Positions 1-8,338 of a stretch of DNA of 64,000 nt are shown here, piece after piece. This DNA comes from Corallococcus soli (GTDB taxonomy: Bacteria; Myxococcota; Myxococcia; Myxococcales; Myxococcaceae). The position numbers and the translations under genes were made by a program. The notes under the pieces were generated by a model that did no database searches, was not told the DNA's origin, and worked only from the letters and a program-made list of their open reading frames with translations. The stretch spans positions 744,001 to 808,000 of the forward strand of contig NZ_JAAIYO010000003.1 of the NCBI RefSeq assembly GCF_014930455.1, written 5' to 3'. Position 1 is the first letter of the stretch. Each line of letters opens with the position of its first letter.

Positions 1-1
1 G

Positions 2-2275
2 CAGGCGGAGTACCTGCGCACGCAGTGGGAGCAGATCTACCTGGAGAGCTACGGCCAGGGCCTGTCGGGCACGGCCGTGGGCGGCTTCGTGTTCCAGTGG
101 GTGGACGGCTGGTGGAAGATGGGCCAGGAGGCCAACCTCTCCATCCACGACACCACCGCGTCCTGGCCCAACGGGGGCTACACGTCCGACTTCGTCCCCG
201 GCCAGAACAACATGAACGAGGAGTGGTTCGGCATCGCGGCCCTGGGCCCGCCGGACGAGAACGGCATCAGCGGCATCCAGCCGCGCACCGCCTACTACGT
301 GCTCCAGGCCGCCTTCCGGTTGGACCCCTACGCGCCCACGACGAACCCGGACACCATCCGCCAGTTCTTCGCGGGCATCCGGCCCTCCGCGCTCACCAGC
401 AGCTACACGTCGTCGGTGGCGCTGGCGCGCACGGACGAGCTGAGCGCGGTGCGGGTGTCCAACCTGCGGCTGCTGCTGGACAGCTCCCTGTCGCGCGGCA
501 GCATCGCGACGGTGCGGCCCAACCAGAACTCCGCGGACCACACCCAGTCCGTCTACTTCGACCTGGCGGTGCAGCCGACCAGCGGCGTCTACGGCCGCGC
601 GTCGTTCAACGTCGTGGGCAACGTGGCGCAGAACCGGCTCAACAACCTGTTCTACGAGAACCGCGGCGCGCGCTCCGCGCCGGGCGTGGGCACGGACATC
701 CCCACGAGCCCCGGCTCACCGCCGACGTCCAACAACCCGCTGGACAGGCTGGCGCTCTACCAGGCGGAGTTCAAGGTGGACCGGGCGGACTTCGCGCTCG
801 AAGGCTACTACCGCACCGGCCACTACCACTGGGGCGAGGAGGGTGACTTCTTCGGCATCTACCGCGAGGCCAACTACGGGCCGAACCTGGACATCTACAA
901 CGGCAACGCGCCCTTCGGCGTGGTGTTCAGCGGCAAGCGCAACCTGGAGGGCCTGAAGGTGGCGGTGGGCCCGGAGCTGTACTGGGGCGCCAACCCGTCC
1001 GCAGTGGCCAAGTACCGCAACAACGTGGGCCCGGTGAACATCACCCTGGTGCACCAGGAGGACCTGGCGCAGGGCGCTTCGTCCAACACCGCCTCCGTGG
1101 TGCGTGAGCGCATCGCGCGCAGGACGGCGCTGAACTTCCAGTATGCCACCGGCAAGCTGGTCCTGGACGTGGGCGGCCTGCTCTCCGCGCCCCAGCGCAT
1201 CGGGGAGACGTTCACCTATACGCGCCAGGCGGCGGCGGACGCGCCCAGCTACCTCAACAGCGGCTACGACGTGCTCCAGGATCAGGTGCAGTTCCTGGAC
1301 ACGCTGGGCGCCAAGGCGCGGCTCACCTACGACATGGGCATGGTGCGCTGGCTGGTCCAGTCCTCCATCCGCGGGCTCGTGGCGGACAGCGGGCCGGACC
1401 AGGGCAACATCATCACCGGCTGGAGCCTGCGCGAGAGCGGCCGAGGCAACCACTACGCGGGCCAGCTGGGCGCGGCGCTCCAGTTCGGCACGCTCCAGGT
1501 GTCGCCGAACGTGCTCTACCAGAAGCCCCTCGTCGGGCCGAACCCGACCATCGGGGACGCGTTCGATCCCGCCACCGGCCGGTACTTCGCGGGCGTGCGT
1601 CCGCGCAACGTGCTGGTGGATGCGTTCACGGTGTTGGACAACCGCGAGACGCTGGGCGCGGAGCTGCTCATCACCTTCGACCCCACGCCCGGCACCTGGT
1701 TCTGGGCCTGGGACCGGGACCTGCGCGAGGACGCGCCGTTCGCCGCGGGCCTGGACATCGTCTACCGCCACCAGCCCACGTCGCGTGACGCGGGCATCGC
1801 CATCCTCGCGGATGGCAGCACCGTCGCCTTCGGCCGCTCGCCAGTGGCCCGCGACGAGTGGGAGACGACGCTGCGCATGGTGGGCAACCCCAGCCAGCGC
1901 CTGCGCCTGTTCGGCACGGCGTTCGTGGGCAGCAACCAGTCCTCCGGCGAGGACGACCGGCAGATCCACCGCTTCGGCCTGGACGGCTCCGTGCTCTACG
2001 ACACGCTGCTGCTCGCGGCCCAGATGCGCTTCAACGACTGGGGTCCGTACGACTACCACCGCGTCTTCAACCTCACGTACCCGGTGCAGCTGGGCGGGGA
2101 CCTGTCCTACGGGTTGAAGAAGCCGGTGCTGGGCGCGGTGTCCACGCGCTTCGGTCTGCGCGGGCTGGTCCGCATGCTGGATGAGTTCTCCGAAGGCCTC
2201 AACGACCGGGGCATCACCGAGGGCCTGAAGGGTCGCGAATACGAGGTGGGCGCGTATGCCATCCTCTCTCTCTGA
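2..2275 (+). CDS. Glycosidase C-terminal part fused to an outer-membrane beta-barrel (5' partial)
   Basis: The frame is open from the first bases, so the N-terminus lies outside the window; 757 residues are visible. The first ~110 (WVDGWWKMG, NNMNEEWFG, YYVLQAAFRLDP) resemble the end of a TIM-barrel glycosidase of the GH2/GH-A type, downstream of where its catalytic glutamates would be. The remaining ~600 residues are alternating polar/aromatic strands (YRTGHYHWGEEGDFFG, VGPELYWG, MRFNDWGPYDYHRVFN) ending in AYAILSL, which suggests an outer-membrane barrel. I infer an enzyme tethered to the cell surface. The stop codon overlaps the ribosome binding site of the next lipoprotein gene, indicating one operon. 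The family call is from memory of motifs only; the barrel is an inference. Confidence 0.65.
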   Translation, partial: QAEYLRTQWEQIYLESYGQGLSGTAVGGFVFQWVDGWWKMGQEANLSIHDTTASWPNGGYTSDFVPGQNNMNEEWFGIAALGPPDENGISGIQPRTAYYVLQAAFRLDPYAPTTNPDTIRQFFAGIRPSALTSSYTSSVALARTDELSAVRVSNLRLLLDSSLSRGSIATVRPNQNSADHTQSVYFDLAVQPTSGVYGRASFNVVGNVAQNRLNNLFYENRGARSAPGVGTDIPTSPGSPPTSNNPLDRLALYQAEFKVDRADFALEGYYRTGHYHWGEEGDFFGIYREANYGPNLDIYNGNAPFGVVFSGKRNLEGLKVAVGPELYWGANPSAVAKYRNNVGPVNITLVHQEDLAQGASSNTASVVRERIARRTALNFQYATGKLVLDVGGLLSAPQRIGETFTYTRQAAADAPSYLNSGYDVLQDQVQFLDTLGAKARLTYDMGMVRWLVQSSIRGLVADSGPDQGNIITGWSLRESGRGNHYAGQLGAALQFGTLQVSPNVLYQKPLVGPNPTIGDAFDPATGRYFAGVRPRNVLVDAFTVLDNRETLGAELLITFDPTPGTWFWAWDRDLREDAPFAAGLDIVYRHQPTSRDAGIAILADGSTVAFGRSPVARDEWETTLRMVGNPSQRLRLFGTAFVGSNQSSGEDDRQIHRFGLDGSVLYDTLLLAAQMRFNDWGPYDYHRVFNLTYPVQLGGDLSYGLKKPVLGAVSTRFGLRGLVRMLDEFSEGLNDRGITEGLKGREYEVGAYAILSL

Positions 2276-2288
2276 AGGACGACGCAAC

Positions 2289-2843
2289 ATGAGGACTGCT
2301 CTGCTGGTGGCCGCCGTGGCGTCGCTGTCCGGCTGCTACGACGATCCGACGCTCATCTACGGCCGCTCGCTGGAGGACATGACCTTCGTGGTCACCGACC
2401 CCCAGATGGGCATCTACCCGAACACGTCCGTGCTGGATGACCCGTACAACCCCTTCCGGCTGTCGGGCGTGGGCGCGGAGACGAAGTGGGACATCCAGTC
2501 CGGGGCCAGCCCCGTGGCGGGCTTCTATTCGTGGGCCACCGTCCTGGCGCAGGGGCCCTACGGCGAGGCGCAGTACTACGTGGGCGTGCAGCTGGCCGCC
2601 ATCTACCAGCGGGGCCTGGCGGATCAGGCCAGCCTGCCGCAGACGCGGGAGATGGCGGTGAAGGCCTACCAGTCCGTGCTCGACAACTTCCCGGACGCGG
2701 TGACGTACGACGCGTCCGGCACCATCGCCTATGACCTGGTGACGCCCGCGTACAAGGGCGTGGTGGAGCTGGGCGGCACGGTGACGGGCGGCTGGGTGAT
2801 GGTGAAGACCTCCAGTGGTGCGGACCGGGCGGTGAAGCCATGA
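2289..2843 (+). CDS. Lipoprotein of the glycosidase operon, unknown function
   Basis: A 184-residue protein with a short signal and lipobox LSGC (Cys16), so probably a lipoprotein. I chose ATG 2289 because GAAGGA lies 11 bases upstream and the signal peptide starts there; a longer frame from 2256 would sit inside the previous gene. The mature part contains YGEAQYYVGVQLAAIYQRG and QTREMAVKAYQSVLDNFPD, which look like a helical scaffold region, but I recognise no catalytic motif. It is sandwiched between the barrel glycosidase and another lipoprotein, and its stop overlaps the next start (ATGA). A role as accessory or substrate-binding partner of the surface glycosidase is inference from context. 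Confidence 0.7.
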   Translation: MRTALLVAAVASLSGCYDDPTLIYGRSLEDMTFVVTDPQMGIYPNTSVLDDPYNPFRLSGVGAETKWDIQSGASPVAGFYSWATVLAQGPYGEAQYYVGVQLAAIYQRGLADQASLPQTREMAVKAYQSVLDNFPDAVTYDASGTIAYDLVTPAYKGVVELGGTVTGGWVMVKTSSGADRAVKP

Positions 2844-3532
2844 AGAAGCCCATGACGAAGCCGATGTGGGGATTGCTGCTGCTGCTGGCCGCCTGCCGCC
2901 CGGATCCGGGTCCGGCGGACTACTCGGACCAGGGCCCCGTCGGGAACAACAACGACGGCGGGACGGACCCGACTTCGGACGTGCTGCCCGGCCCGTTCCC
3001 CTATGAGGCCGGCGCGCGCCGCCTGATGGTGGGCATCTTCTACGAGACGGGCCACTCCGACGAGATGGTGCTCGACAACGCGGAGAGCAACTTCTACCTC
3101 TACGACAACACCGTCTACGTGGAGGACATCTTCGACCCCGTGGAGGACCGCGTGGAGGGCAAGTTCGCCACGAAGATCGTCCAGAACGGCAAGCCGTGGA
3201 TGGGCTTCGGCGTGCACTGGACCAACGTGCGCAACCTGGACGCGTGGAAGACGCTCCACGTCAGCATGAAGTCCGCGGACCCCGCCTTCGTGGGTGTGAA
3301 GATCGGCATGTCCAGCGGCGTGAAGGCCGACGAGAAGGGCTATCAGCTCGCGGCCTCCAAGTACGGCTACGTGAATGACGGCCAGTGGCATCACCTGGCC
3401 ATCCCCATCGCGGACTTCACCGCGGCGGGCCTGAAGCTCAACGCCGTCTCGTCACCGTTCACCTTCGCCGCTGAAGGTGGTGCCGCCGGCGACTCCCTCC
3501 TGCTCGACAACTTGTACTTCACCGCGAACTAG
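2840..3532 (+). CDS. Lipoprotein with a carbohydrate-binding-like beta-sandwich domain
   Basis: A 230-residue protein with a lipoprotein signal (MWGLLLLLAACRP, lipobox LAAC) followed by a Gly/Asn/Asp-rich linker (GPVGNNNDGGTDPT). Residues ~65-230 resemble the galactose-binding-like domains found at the ends of secreted glucanases: DNAESNFYLYDN, WHHLAIPIADFT and the closing LLLDNLYFTAN are typical strands. It probably displays a carbohydrate-binding module on the membrane surface. Translation is coupled to the previous gene through an ATGA overlap, so glycosidase, lipoprotein and this gene form one transcription unit. A hairpin at 3559-3582 follows. The domain call rests on motif memory; the ligand is unknown. 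Confidence 0.65.
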   Translation: MKKPMTKPMWGLLLLLAACRPDPGPADYSDQGPVGNNNDGGTDPTSDVLPGPFPYEAGARRLMVGIFYETGHSDEMVLDNAESNFYLYDNTVYVEDIFDPVEDRVEGKFATKIVQNGKPWMGFGVHWTNVRNLDAWKTLHVSMKSADPAFVGVKIGMSSGVKADEKGYQLAASKYGYVNDGQWHHLAIPIADFTAAGLKLNAVSSPFTFAAEGGAAGDSLLLDNLYFTAN

Positions 3533-3558
3533 GCAGGACGCAGTGCCAGGAGGGCGGG

Positions 3559-3582
3559 CCGGCTGTCGAACCTGACAGCCGG
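3559..3582 (+). terminator. Hairpin after the glycosidase/lipoprotein operon
   Basis: CCGGCTGTC and GACAGCCGG form a perfect 9-bp stem around a 6-base loop, 26 bases after the stop codon at 3530-3532. There is no T-tract, so it may be a 3' end stabiliser or a Rho-dependent end rather than a classical intrinsic terminator. Confidence 0.4.
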
Positions 3583-3675
3583 AACGCCCGAGCCTCGTCT
3601 TGACGCCACCGGCGTTCCCTCGCGTCCGGTGTCGTCGGGGCCGGGAAGCAGTCCCTCCAGCCAGGCAGTCCCCCT

Positions 3676-3712
3676 GCGTCTGACGCGCGTCCTGGTCGTG
3701 CGTCCGGACGCA
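3676..3712 (+). promoter_or_regulatory. Pair of related palindromes in front of the GH3 gene
   Basis: GCGTC-T-GACGC (3676-3686) and the perfect 14-base palindrome TGCGTCCGGACGCA (3699-3712) share the half-site GCGTC and have centres about 25 bases apart. They end 38 bases before the GH3 start codon. This is the arrangement expected for a dimeric regulator occupying two sites, perhaps one sensing sugars, but the regulator is not identifiable here. GC-rich DNA produces chance palindromes, so confidence is moderate. Confidence 0.35.
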
Positions 3713-3750
3713 TGCCTCACGGTGTTTCCTACACAAGGAGTCGTCCCCCA

Positions 3751-6700
3751 ATGTCTCTACATCCAACGGAATCGTCAAGGACGGGCGCATGCCCCGTTCT
3801 GCTCGAAGCTCCACCCGGTGTCTGGTTGAAGCGGGCCTTCGCCGCGGTCGCGATGCTGGTGTCCATGCTGGCCGCGTCACCGGCCCAGGCCCAGACGAAC
3901 GTCGCGTTGAACCGGCCCACCACGACGTCCTCCGCGGAAGGCAACTTCCTGGGGCAGTACGCGGTGGACGGCGACGGCGGCACGCGCTGGGGCAGCGCCT
4001 TCACGAACAACGAGTGGATCACCGTGGACCTGGGGCAGACGCGCACGATCTCGCGCGTGGTGCTGACCTGGGAGGCCGGCTACGCCACGGGCTACAAGAT
4101 CCAGGTGTCCGCCAACGGCACGGCCTTCACGGACGCGCTCACCATCACCCATGGCGACGGCGCGGTGGACGACCTGACGCTGCCCGCGGGGACCACGGGC
4201 CGCTACGTGCGCATGCAGGGCGTCGCGCGCGCGGGCGCGTATGGCTATTCCCTCTGGGAGTTCGCCATCTACGAGACGGGGGGCACCCCGCCGCCCACCA
4301 ACGCGGACCTGGCGAGGAACCGTCCGGCCACGGCGTCCAGCGTGGAGGGCAACTCCGAATACCTGGTGCCGGGCTTCGCCTTCGACGGGCTGGGCACGAC
4401 GCGCTGGGCCTCCATCCCCGCCGTGGACCCGCAGTGGATCCGCGTGGACCTGGGCTCGTCCCAGGTGGTGGGCAGGGTGGTGCTGGACTGGGAGGGCGCC
4501 TACGGCAAGACGTACACGATTGACGGCTCCAACGACGACGCGCAGTGGACCACGCTCAACACCGTGACCAACGGCGCGGCGGGCCGCCGGGAGATCCCCG
4601 TTTCCGGCACGTACCGCTACCTGCGCATGCGCGGGACCGAGCGCGGCACCGGCTACGGCTACTCGCTGTGGTCCTTCGAGGTCTACGAATCCGGCGGCAC
4701 CAACCCGCCGCCGACGCAGACGACCAACCAGACGATCAAGCTGAACTTCCCGGAGCTGGCGTACGCGAAGATCAACGTGTCGCCCGCGCCCCTCAGCGTC
4801 ACGCCCGCCCCGGAGGAGGGCAACACCACGCCGTCCGTGCGCAACCCGCCCGGGCCGTTCACCTACCAGCTCACGTTCCCGCCCAACACGACGGTGACGC
4901 TGTCGAAGAACCAGTTCTCACCCACCCAGCCCAACACGGACATCCGCCTGGCGGTGGTGGACTTCAATGGCAACCTCCAGCGCGGCCAGTCCGTCAGCGC
5001 GCTGGCGGTGCAGGGCGCGGACTGGAATGTGGAGATCTTCTCCACGGGCAACGGCCCCACGGATCCTCGCGACCCGACCATCATCCCGGATCCGTACGTG
5101 GCGCCCGCGCCGCTGCCGGTGACGGGGGCGTTCCGGCTGGTGACGCCGACGAACAACACGATGGTGACCACCACGCGCCGCCCCACGCTGACGTGGGCCC
5201 CCGTGACGGGCGCGACGAACTACACGCTCTACGTCAACCTGACGCGCAATGACTACGACTGGATGGCACCGGGCAGCCTGCTGGAGCGCTACACGCAGGT
5301 GGCGTCACAGACGGGCACGTCCTTCACCTTCACGGAGGACCTGCCGGACCGCTGGACGTACAAGTGGTACGTGGTGGCGACGCTGCCGGGCAGCACGTCC
5401 CGCTCCGACATCGGCAACTTCAGTGTGTACCTGCCGACCGTGGAGACGCAGGCGGACGGCGTCAACCTCATCAATGGCTCGCGCGACCTGAACAAGAACG
5501 GCACGATTGAGCCGTACGAGAACTGGCGCAATCCCATCTCCGTGCGCGTGAGCGACCTGATGGGCCGCATGACGCTGCATGAGAAGGCCATGCAGATGTT
5601 CTACGACGCGAAGGAGTACCCGCTGGCGGGCTTCCAGATGGGGCCGCTGTCGCCCACGGACATCGCGATGTTCCAGAGGGCGTCCGCGGCCACGCGGCTG
5701 GGCATCCCGCACATCGACGCGGGTGACTCCATCCACGGCTACAAGACGAGCTGGCCCACGCAGCCGGCGCTCGCCGCTTCGCGCGACCTGGACACCGTGT
5801 ACGAGATGGGTGACATCCAGCGCCGGGAGCAGATCGCCATTGGCAGCCGCGGCACGCTGTCCCCGTTGGCGGAGGTGAACACCAAGGTCCTCTATCCGCG
5901 CACCCAGGAAGGCAACGGCGAGGACGCGGAGCTGGCGTCGGGCATCACCCGCGCGTTGATCGCCGGCCTCCAGGGCGGCCCGGAGGTGAACCCGAACTCC
6001 ATCTGGGTGACGACGAAGCACTGGCCGGGGCAGGGCGCTGGCGGTGAGGCGGGCATCACCTACGACGGCACCACCATCCACTACCACATGCGTCCATGGC
6101 ACGCGGCCATCGAGGCGGGCACGAGCGGCATCATGCCGGGCTACGCCGGCAGCTGGCTGCTGGGGCCGGAGGGGTATGGCGCGGGTGACAACCCGGGCAT
6201 CCTCAACTACCTGCGCCAGAAGCTGAAGTACGACGGCGTCATCTGTTCGGACTGGCTGCCCTCCGGTGCGTGGGTGCGCTCCGCGACGGCGGGCTCGGAC
6301 GTCATGGGCGGCGCCACGCCGTCCGCCATGGCCAACTTCGAGAACGAGGTCCCGCTGGCCCGCATCAACGATTCGGTGCGGCGCATCCTCGACCTGAAGT
6401 TCCGCCTGGGCATCTTCGAGGACCCGTACAAGAACGGCCCCGCGGGCACCTCCGAATGGCACACGGCGACCAGCAAGGCGGCGGTGCGCCGCGCTTCCCA
6501 AGGGGCGATGACGCTGCTCAAGAACGACGGCGCGCTGCCGCTGCGGCTGCCGGCGGGCGGGAAGATCGTCATCGCGGGTCCTCGCGCGGACGACATGTCC
6601 TGCATGGTGACCTGGCGTTCGGACTTCCACGGCTACGAGTTCGGTGACCCGACCATCTACGCGGCGGTGAAGGCGCGCGCGGAGGCGGCGGGCCTCACGG

Positions 6701-8250
6701 TCTACAAGGACAACGCCCCCGCGGGCGTGACGCCGGACGCGGCCATCGTGGTGGTGGGCGAGAGCTACTTCACGCACGGCACGGAGTGGGACAAGGAGAA
6801 GCCGTACCTGCCCGGCGACCCGATTGGCCCGGCCCACGACGCGAAGTGGGGCGACCAGTTTGGCATCATCAACGGCTTCAAGTCGCGGGGCATCCCCACG
6901 ACCACGGTGATGATCATGCCGAGGCCGTACATCCTCACGAACGTGATGCCCATCTCCAACGCGTTCCTCATCGCCTACCGCCCCGGTGACATGGGCGGGC
7001 TGGCGGTGGCGGACGTGCTGTTCGGTGACGTGCTGCCGCGCGGCAAGACGCCGTGGCAGTTGCCGCGCGCCATGAGCCAGATTGGCACGGACGTGGAGAG
7101 CGACCAGTTGGAGCGCTGGGACCTGCCATACGACCTGGGCGCCACGGCGGCGGAGCGGGCGACGATCCGCGCGAAGATCGCCGCGGGCGAGCACATCGAG
7201 CCCATCTACGGCAACCCGCTGTTCCAGTACGGCGCGGGCCTCCAGGGCTTTGGCCTGACGGATGCGACGGCGCCGGTGGCGTTCAGCCTGCTGACGCCAG
7301 CGAACAACGTGGTCATCACCGGCACGCGTCCGGCGTTCACCTGGAACGCGAGCAGCGACCCGCAGACGGGCATCCAACGCTACGAGGTCTTCATTGACGG
7401 CAACCCCGCGCCGGTGGCGATCACCAGGACGCCGTCCGCCCCGCTGGAGAGCCTGAAGCTGGCGAACGGGACGCACACCTGGTTCGTCAAGGCGTTCAAC
7501 TGGGCCAACGGGGTGACGCAGTCGCCCACGTTCACCTTCACGCTGAACGACACGACGCCTCCGGCGGCCTTCGCGGCGCTGTCGCCGTCGGCGGGCCAGG
7601 CGGTGCCGGGGGCGTCCACGCGCTTCATCTGGGAGCAGACGACGGACGTGGGCGCGGGCGTGGCGCAGTACGTGCTCGTCGTGGACGGGGCGGACCGGAG
7701 CCCGTCCATCCTGCGCAGCGCGGCGACGCCCGCCGGGACGAACCTGGCGAAGGGCAAGAACGTAGCGGCCACCTCGTCCGAGTTCGGCAGCCCGAACGAC
7801 GCGGTAGACGGCGTGCTGACGACGCGCTGGTCGAGCGTCGGCACGGCGACGACGGGTGACACCGACTCCATCACGGTGGACCTGGGCGCCATCTACTCCC
7901 TCAAGCGCATCCTGCTGAACTGGGAGGCCGCGTACGGCCGGCGCTACGTCCTGGAGACGTCGCTGGACGGCGCCACCCACTGGGTGGCGCTGAAGACGGT
8001 GGACACCGGCGACGGCGGCATCGACGACTGGACGGGCCTCACGGGCGTGGGCCGCTACGTGCGCATGCGCGGCGTGCAGCGCGCCACCGCCTACGGCTAC
8101 TCGCTGTGGGAGTTCGAGGTGTACGGCGTGGGCACCGAGCAGACGACGGTGAACGGGCTGCCCACGGGCTCGCACTCGTGGCGCGTGCGCGCGGTGGACG
8201 GCGCGAACAACGCCACGCTGTCCTCGGGGCCTGTCACCTTCACGAAGTAG
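3751..8250 (+). CDS. Secreted GH3-family glucosidase with three F5/8 type C (discoidin) domains
   Basis: A 1499-residue secreted enzyme. ATG 3751 is chosen because AAGGAG lies at 3735-3740; an in-frame ATG at 3712 has no such site. The signal peptide ends near ASPAQA. Domain order: two F5/8C carbohydrate-binding domains (~48-175 and ~184-313, each with LNRP/ARNRPATASS starts and YGYSLWEF-type ends), a Ser/Thr/Pro-rich segment, a fibronectin-like domain (~450-556), a GH3 catalytic region (~570-1166), another Ig-like domain and a third F5/8C domain (~1328-1460). GH3 hallmarks are KHWPG and VICSDW; Asp834 in SDW is the expected nucleophile. The likely role is exo-hydrolysis of beta-glucans for nutrition or predation. 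Substrate cannot be told from sequence. Confidence 0.85.
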   Translation: MSLHPTESSRTGACPVLLEAPPGVWLKRAFAAVAMLVSMLAASPAQAQTNVALNRPTTTSSAEGNFLGQYAVDGDGGTRWGSAFTNNEWITVDLGQTRTISRVVLTWEAGYATGYKIQVSANGTAFTDALTITHGDGAVDDLTLPAGTTGRYVRMQGVARAGAYGYSLWEFAIYETGGTPPPTNADLARNRPATASSVEGNSEYLVPGFAFDGLGTTRWASIPAVDPQWIRVDLGSSQVVGRVVLDWEGAYGKTYTIDGSNDDAQWTTLNTVTNGAAGRREIPVSGTYRYLRMRGTERGTGYGYSLWSFEVYESGGTNPPPTQTTNQTIKLNFPELAYAKINVSPAPLSVTPAPEEGNTTPSVRNPPGPFTYQLTFPPNTTVTLSKNQFSPTQPNTDIRLAVVDFNGNLQRGQSVSALAVQGADWNVEIFSTGNGPTDPRDPTIIPDPYVAPAPLPVTGAFRLVTPTNNTMVTTTRRPTLTWAPVTGATNYTLYVNLTRNDYDWMAPGSLLERYTQVASQTGTSFTFTEDLPDRWTYKWYVVATLPGSTSRSDIGNFSVYLPTVETQADGVNLINGSRDLNKNGTIEPYENWRNPISVRVSDLMGRMTLHEKAMQMFYDAKEYPLAGFQMGPLSPTDIAMFQRASAATRLGIPHIDAGDSIHGYKTSWPTQPALAASRDLDTVYEMGDIQRREQIAIGSRGTLSPLAEVNTKVLYPRTQEGNGEDAELASGITRALIAGLQGGPEVNPNSIWVTTKHWPGQGAGGEAGITYDGTTIHYHMRPWHAAIEAGTSGIMPGYAGSWLLGPEGYGAGDNPGILNYLRQKLKYDGVICSDWLPSGAWVRSATAGSDVMGGATPSAMANFENEVPLARINDSVRRILDLKFRLGIFEDPYKNGPAGTSEWHTATSKAAVRRASQGAMTLLKNDGALPLRLPAGGKIVIAGPRADDMSCMVTWRSDFHGYEFGDPTIYAAVKARAEAAGLTVYKDNAPAGVTPDAAIVVVGESYFTHGTEWDKEKPYLPGDPIGPAHDAKWGDQFGIINGFKSRGIPTTTVMIMPRPYILTNVMPISNAFLIAYRPGDMGGLAVADVLFGDVLPRGKTPWQLPRAMSQIGTDVESDQLERWDLPYDLGATAAERATIRAKIAAGEHIEPIYGNPLFQYGAGLQGFGLTDATAPVAFSLLTPANNVVITGTRPAFTWNASSDPQTGIQRYEVFIDGNPAPVAITRTPSAPLESLKLANGTHTWFVKAFNWANGVTQSPTFTFTLNDTTPPAAFAALSPSAGQAVPGASTRFIWEQTTDVGAGVAQYVLVVDGADRSPSILRSAATPAGTNLAKGKNVAATSSEFGSPNDAVDGVLTTRWSSVGTATTGDTDSITVDLGAIYSLKRILLNWEAAYGRRYVLETSLDGATHWVALKTVDTGDGGIDDWTGLTGVGRYVRMRGVQRATAYGYSLWEFEVYGVGTEQTTVNGLPTGSHSWRVRAVDGANNATLSSGPVTFTK

Positions 8251-8278
8251 CCGGGTGAGGGTTTGAGCTGAAGGGGAG

Positions 8279-8306
8279 GGGCGGCCGGAAGACGGCCGCC
8301 CTTTTC
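8279..8306 (+). terminator. Intrinsic terminator of the GH3 gene
   Basis: GGGCGGCCG (8279-8287) and CGGCCGCCC (8293-8301) form a perfect 9-bp stem with loop GAAGA, followed directly by TTTTCTTCT. It begins 28 bases after the GH3 stop and lies between convergent genes. Confidence 0.85.
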
Positions 8307-8338
8307 TTCTGGCGGGCGACCTGTGGGGGCCCTCCGAC

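Noticed and set aside
5305-8175. Very long minus-strand open frame antisense to the GH3 gene
   Set aside because: Composition (Arg/Ala/His-rich, no domains) is that of a mirror frame of high-GC coding DNA; the plus strand carries clear GH3 and F5/8C domains.
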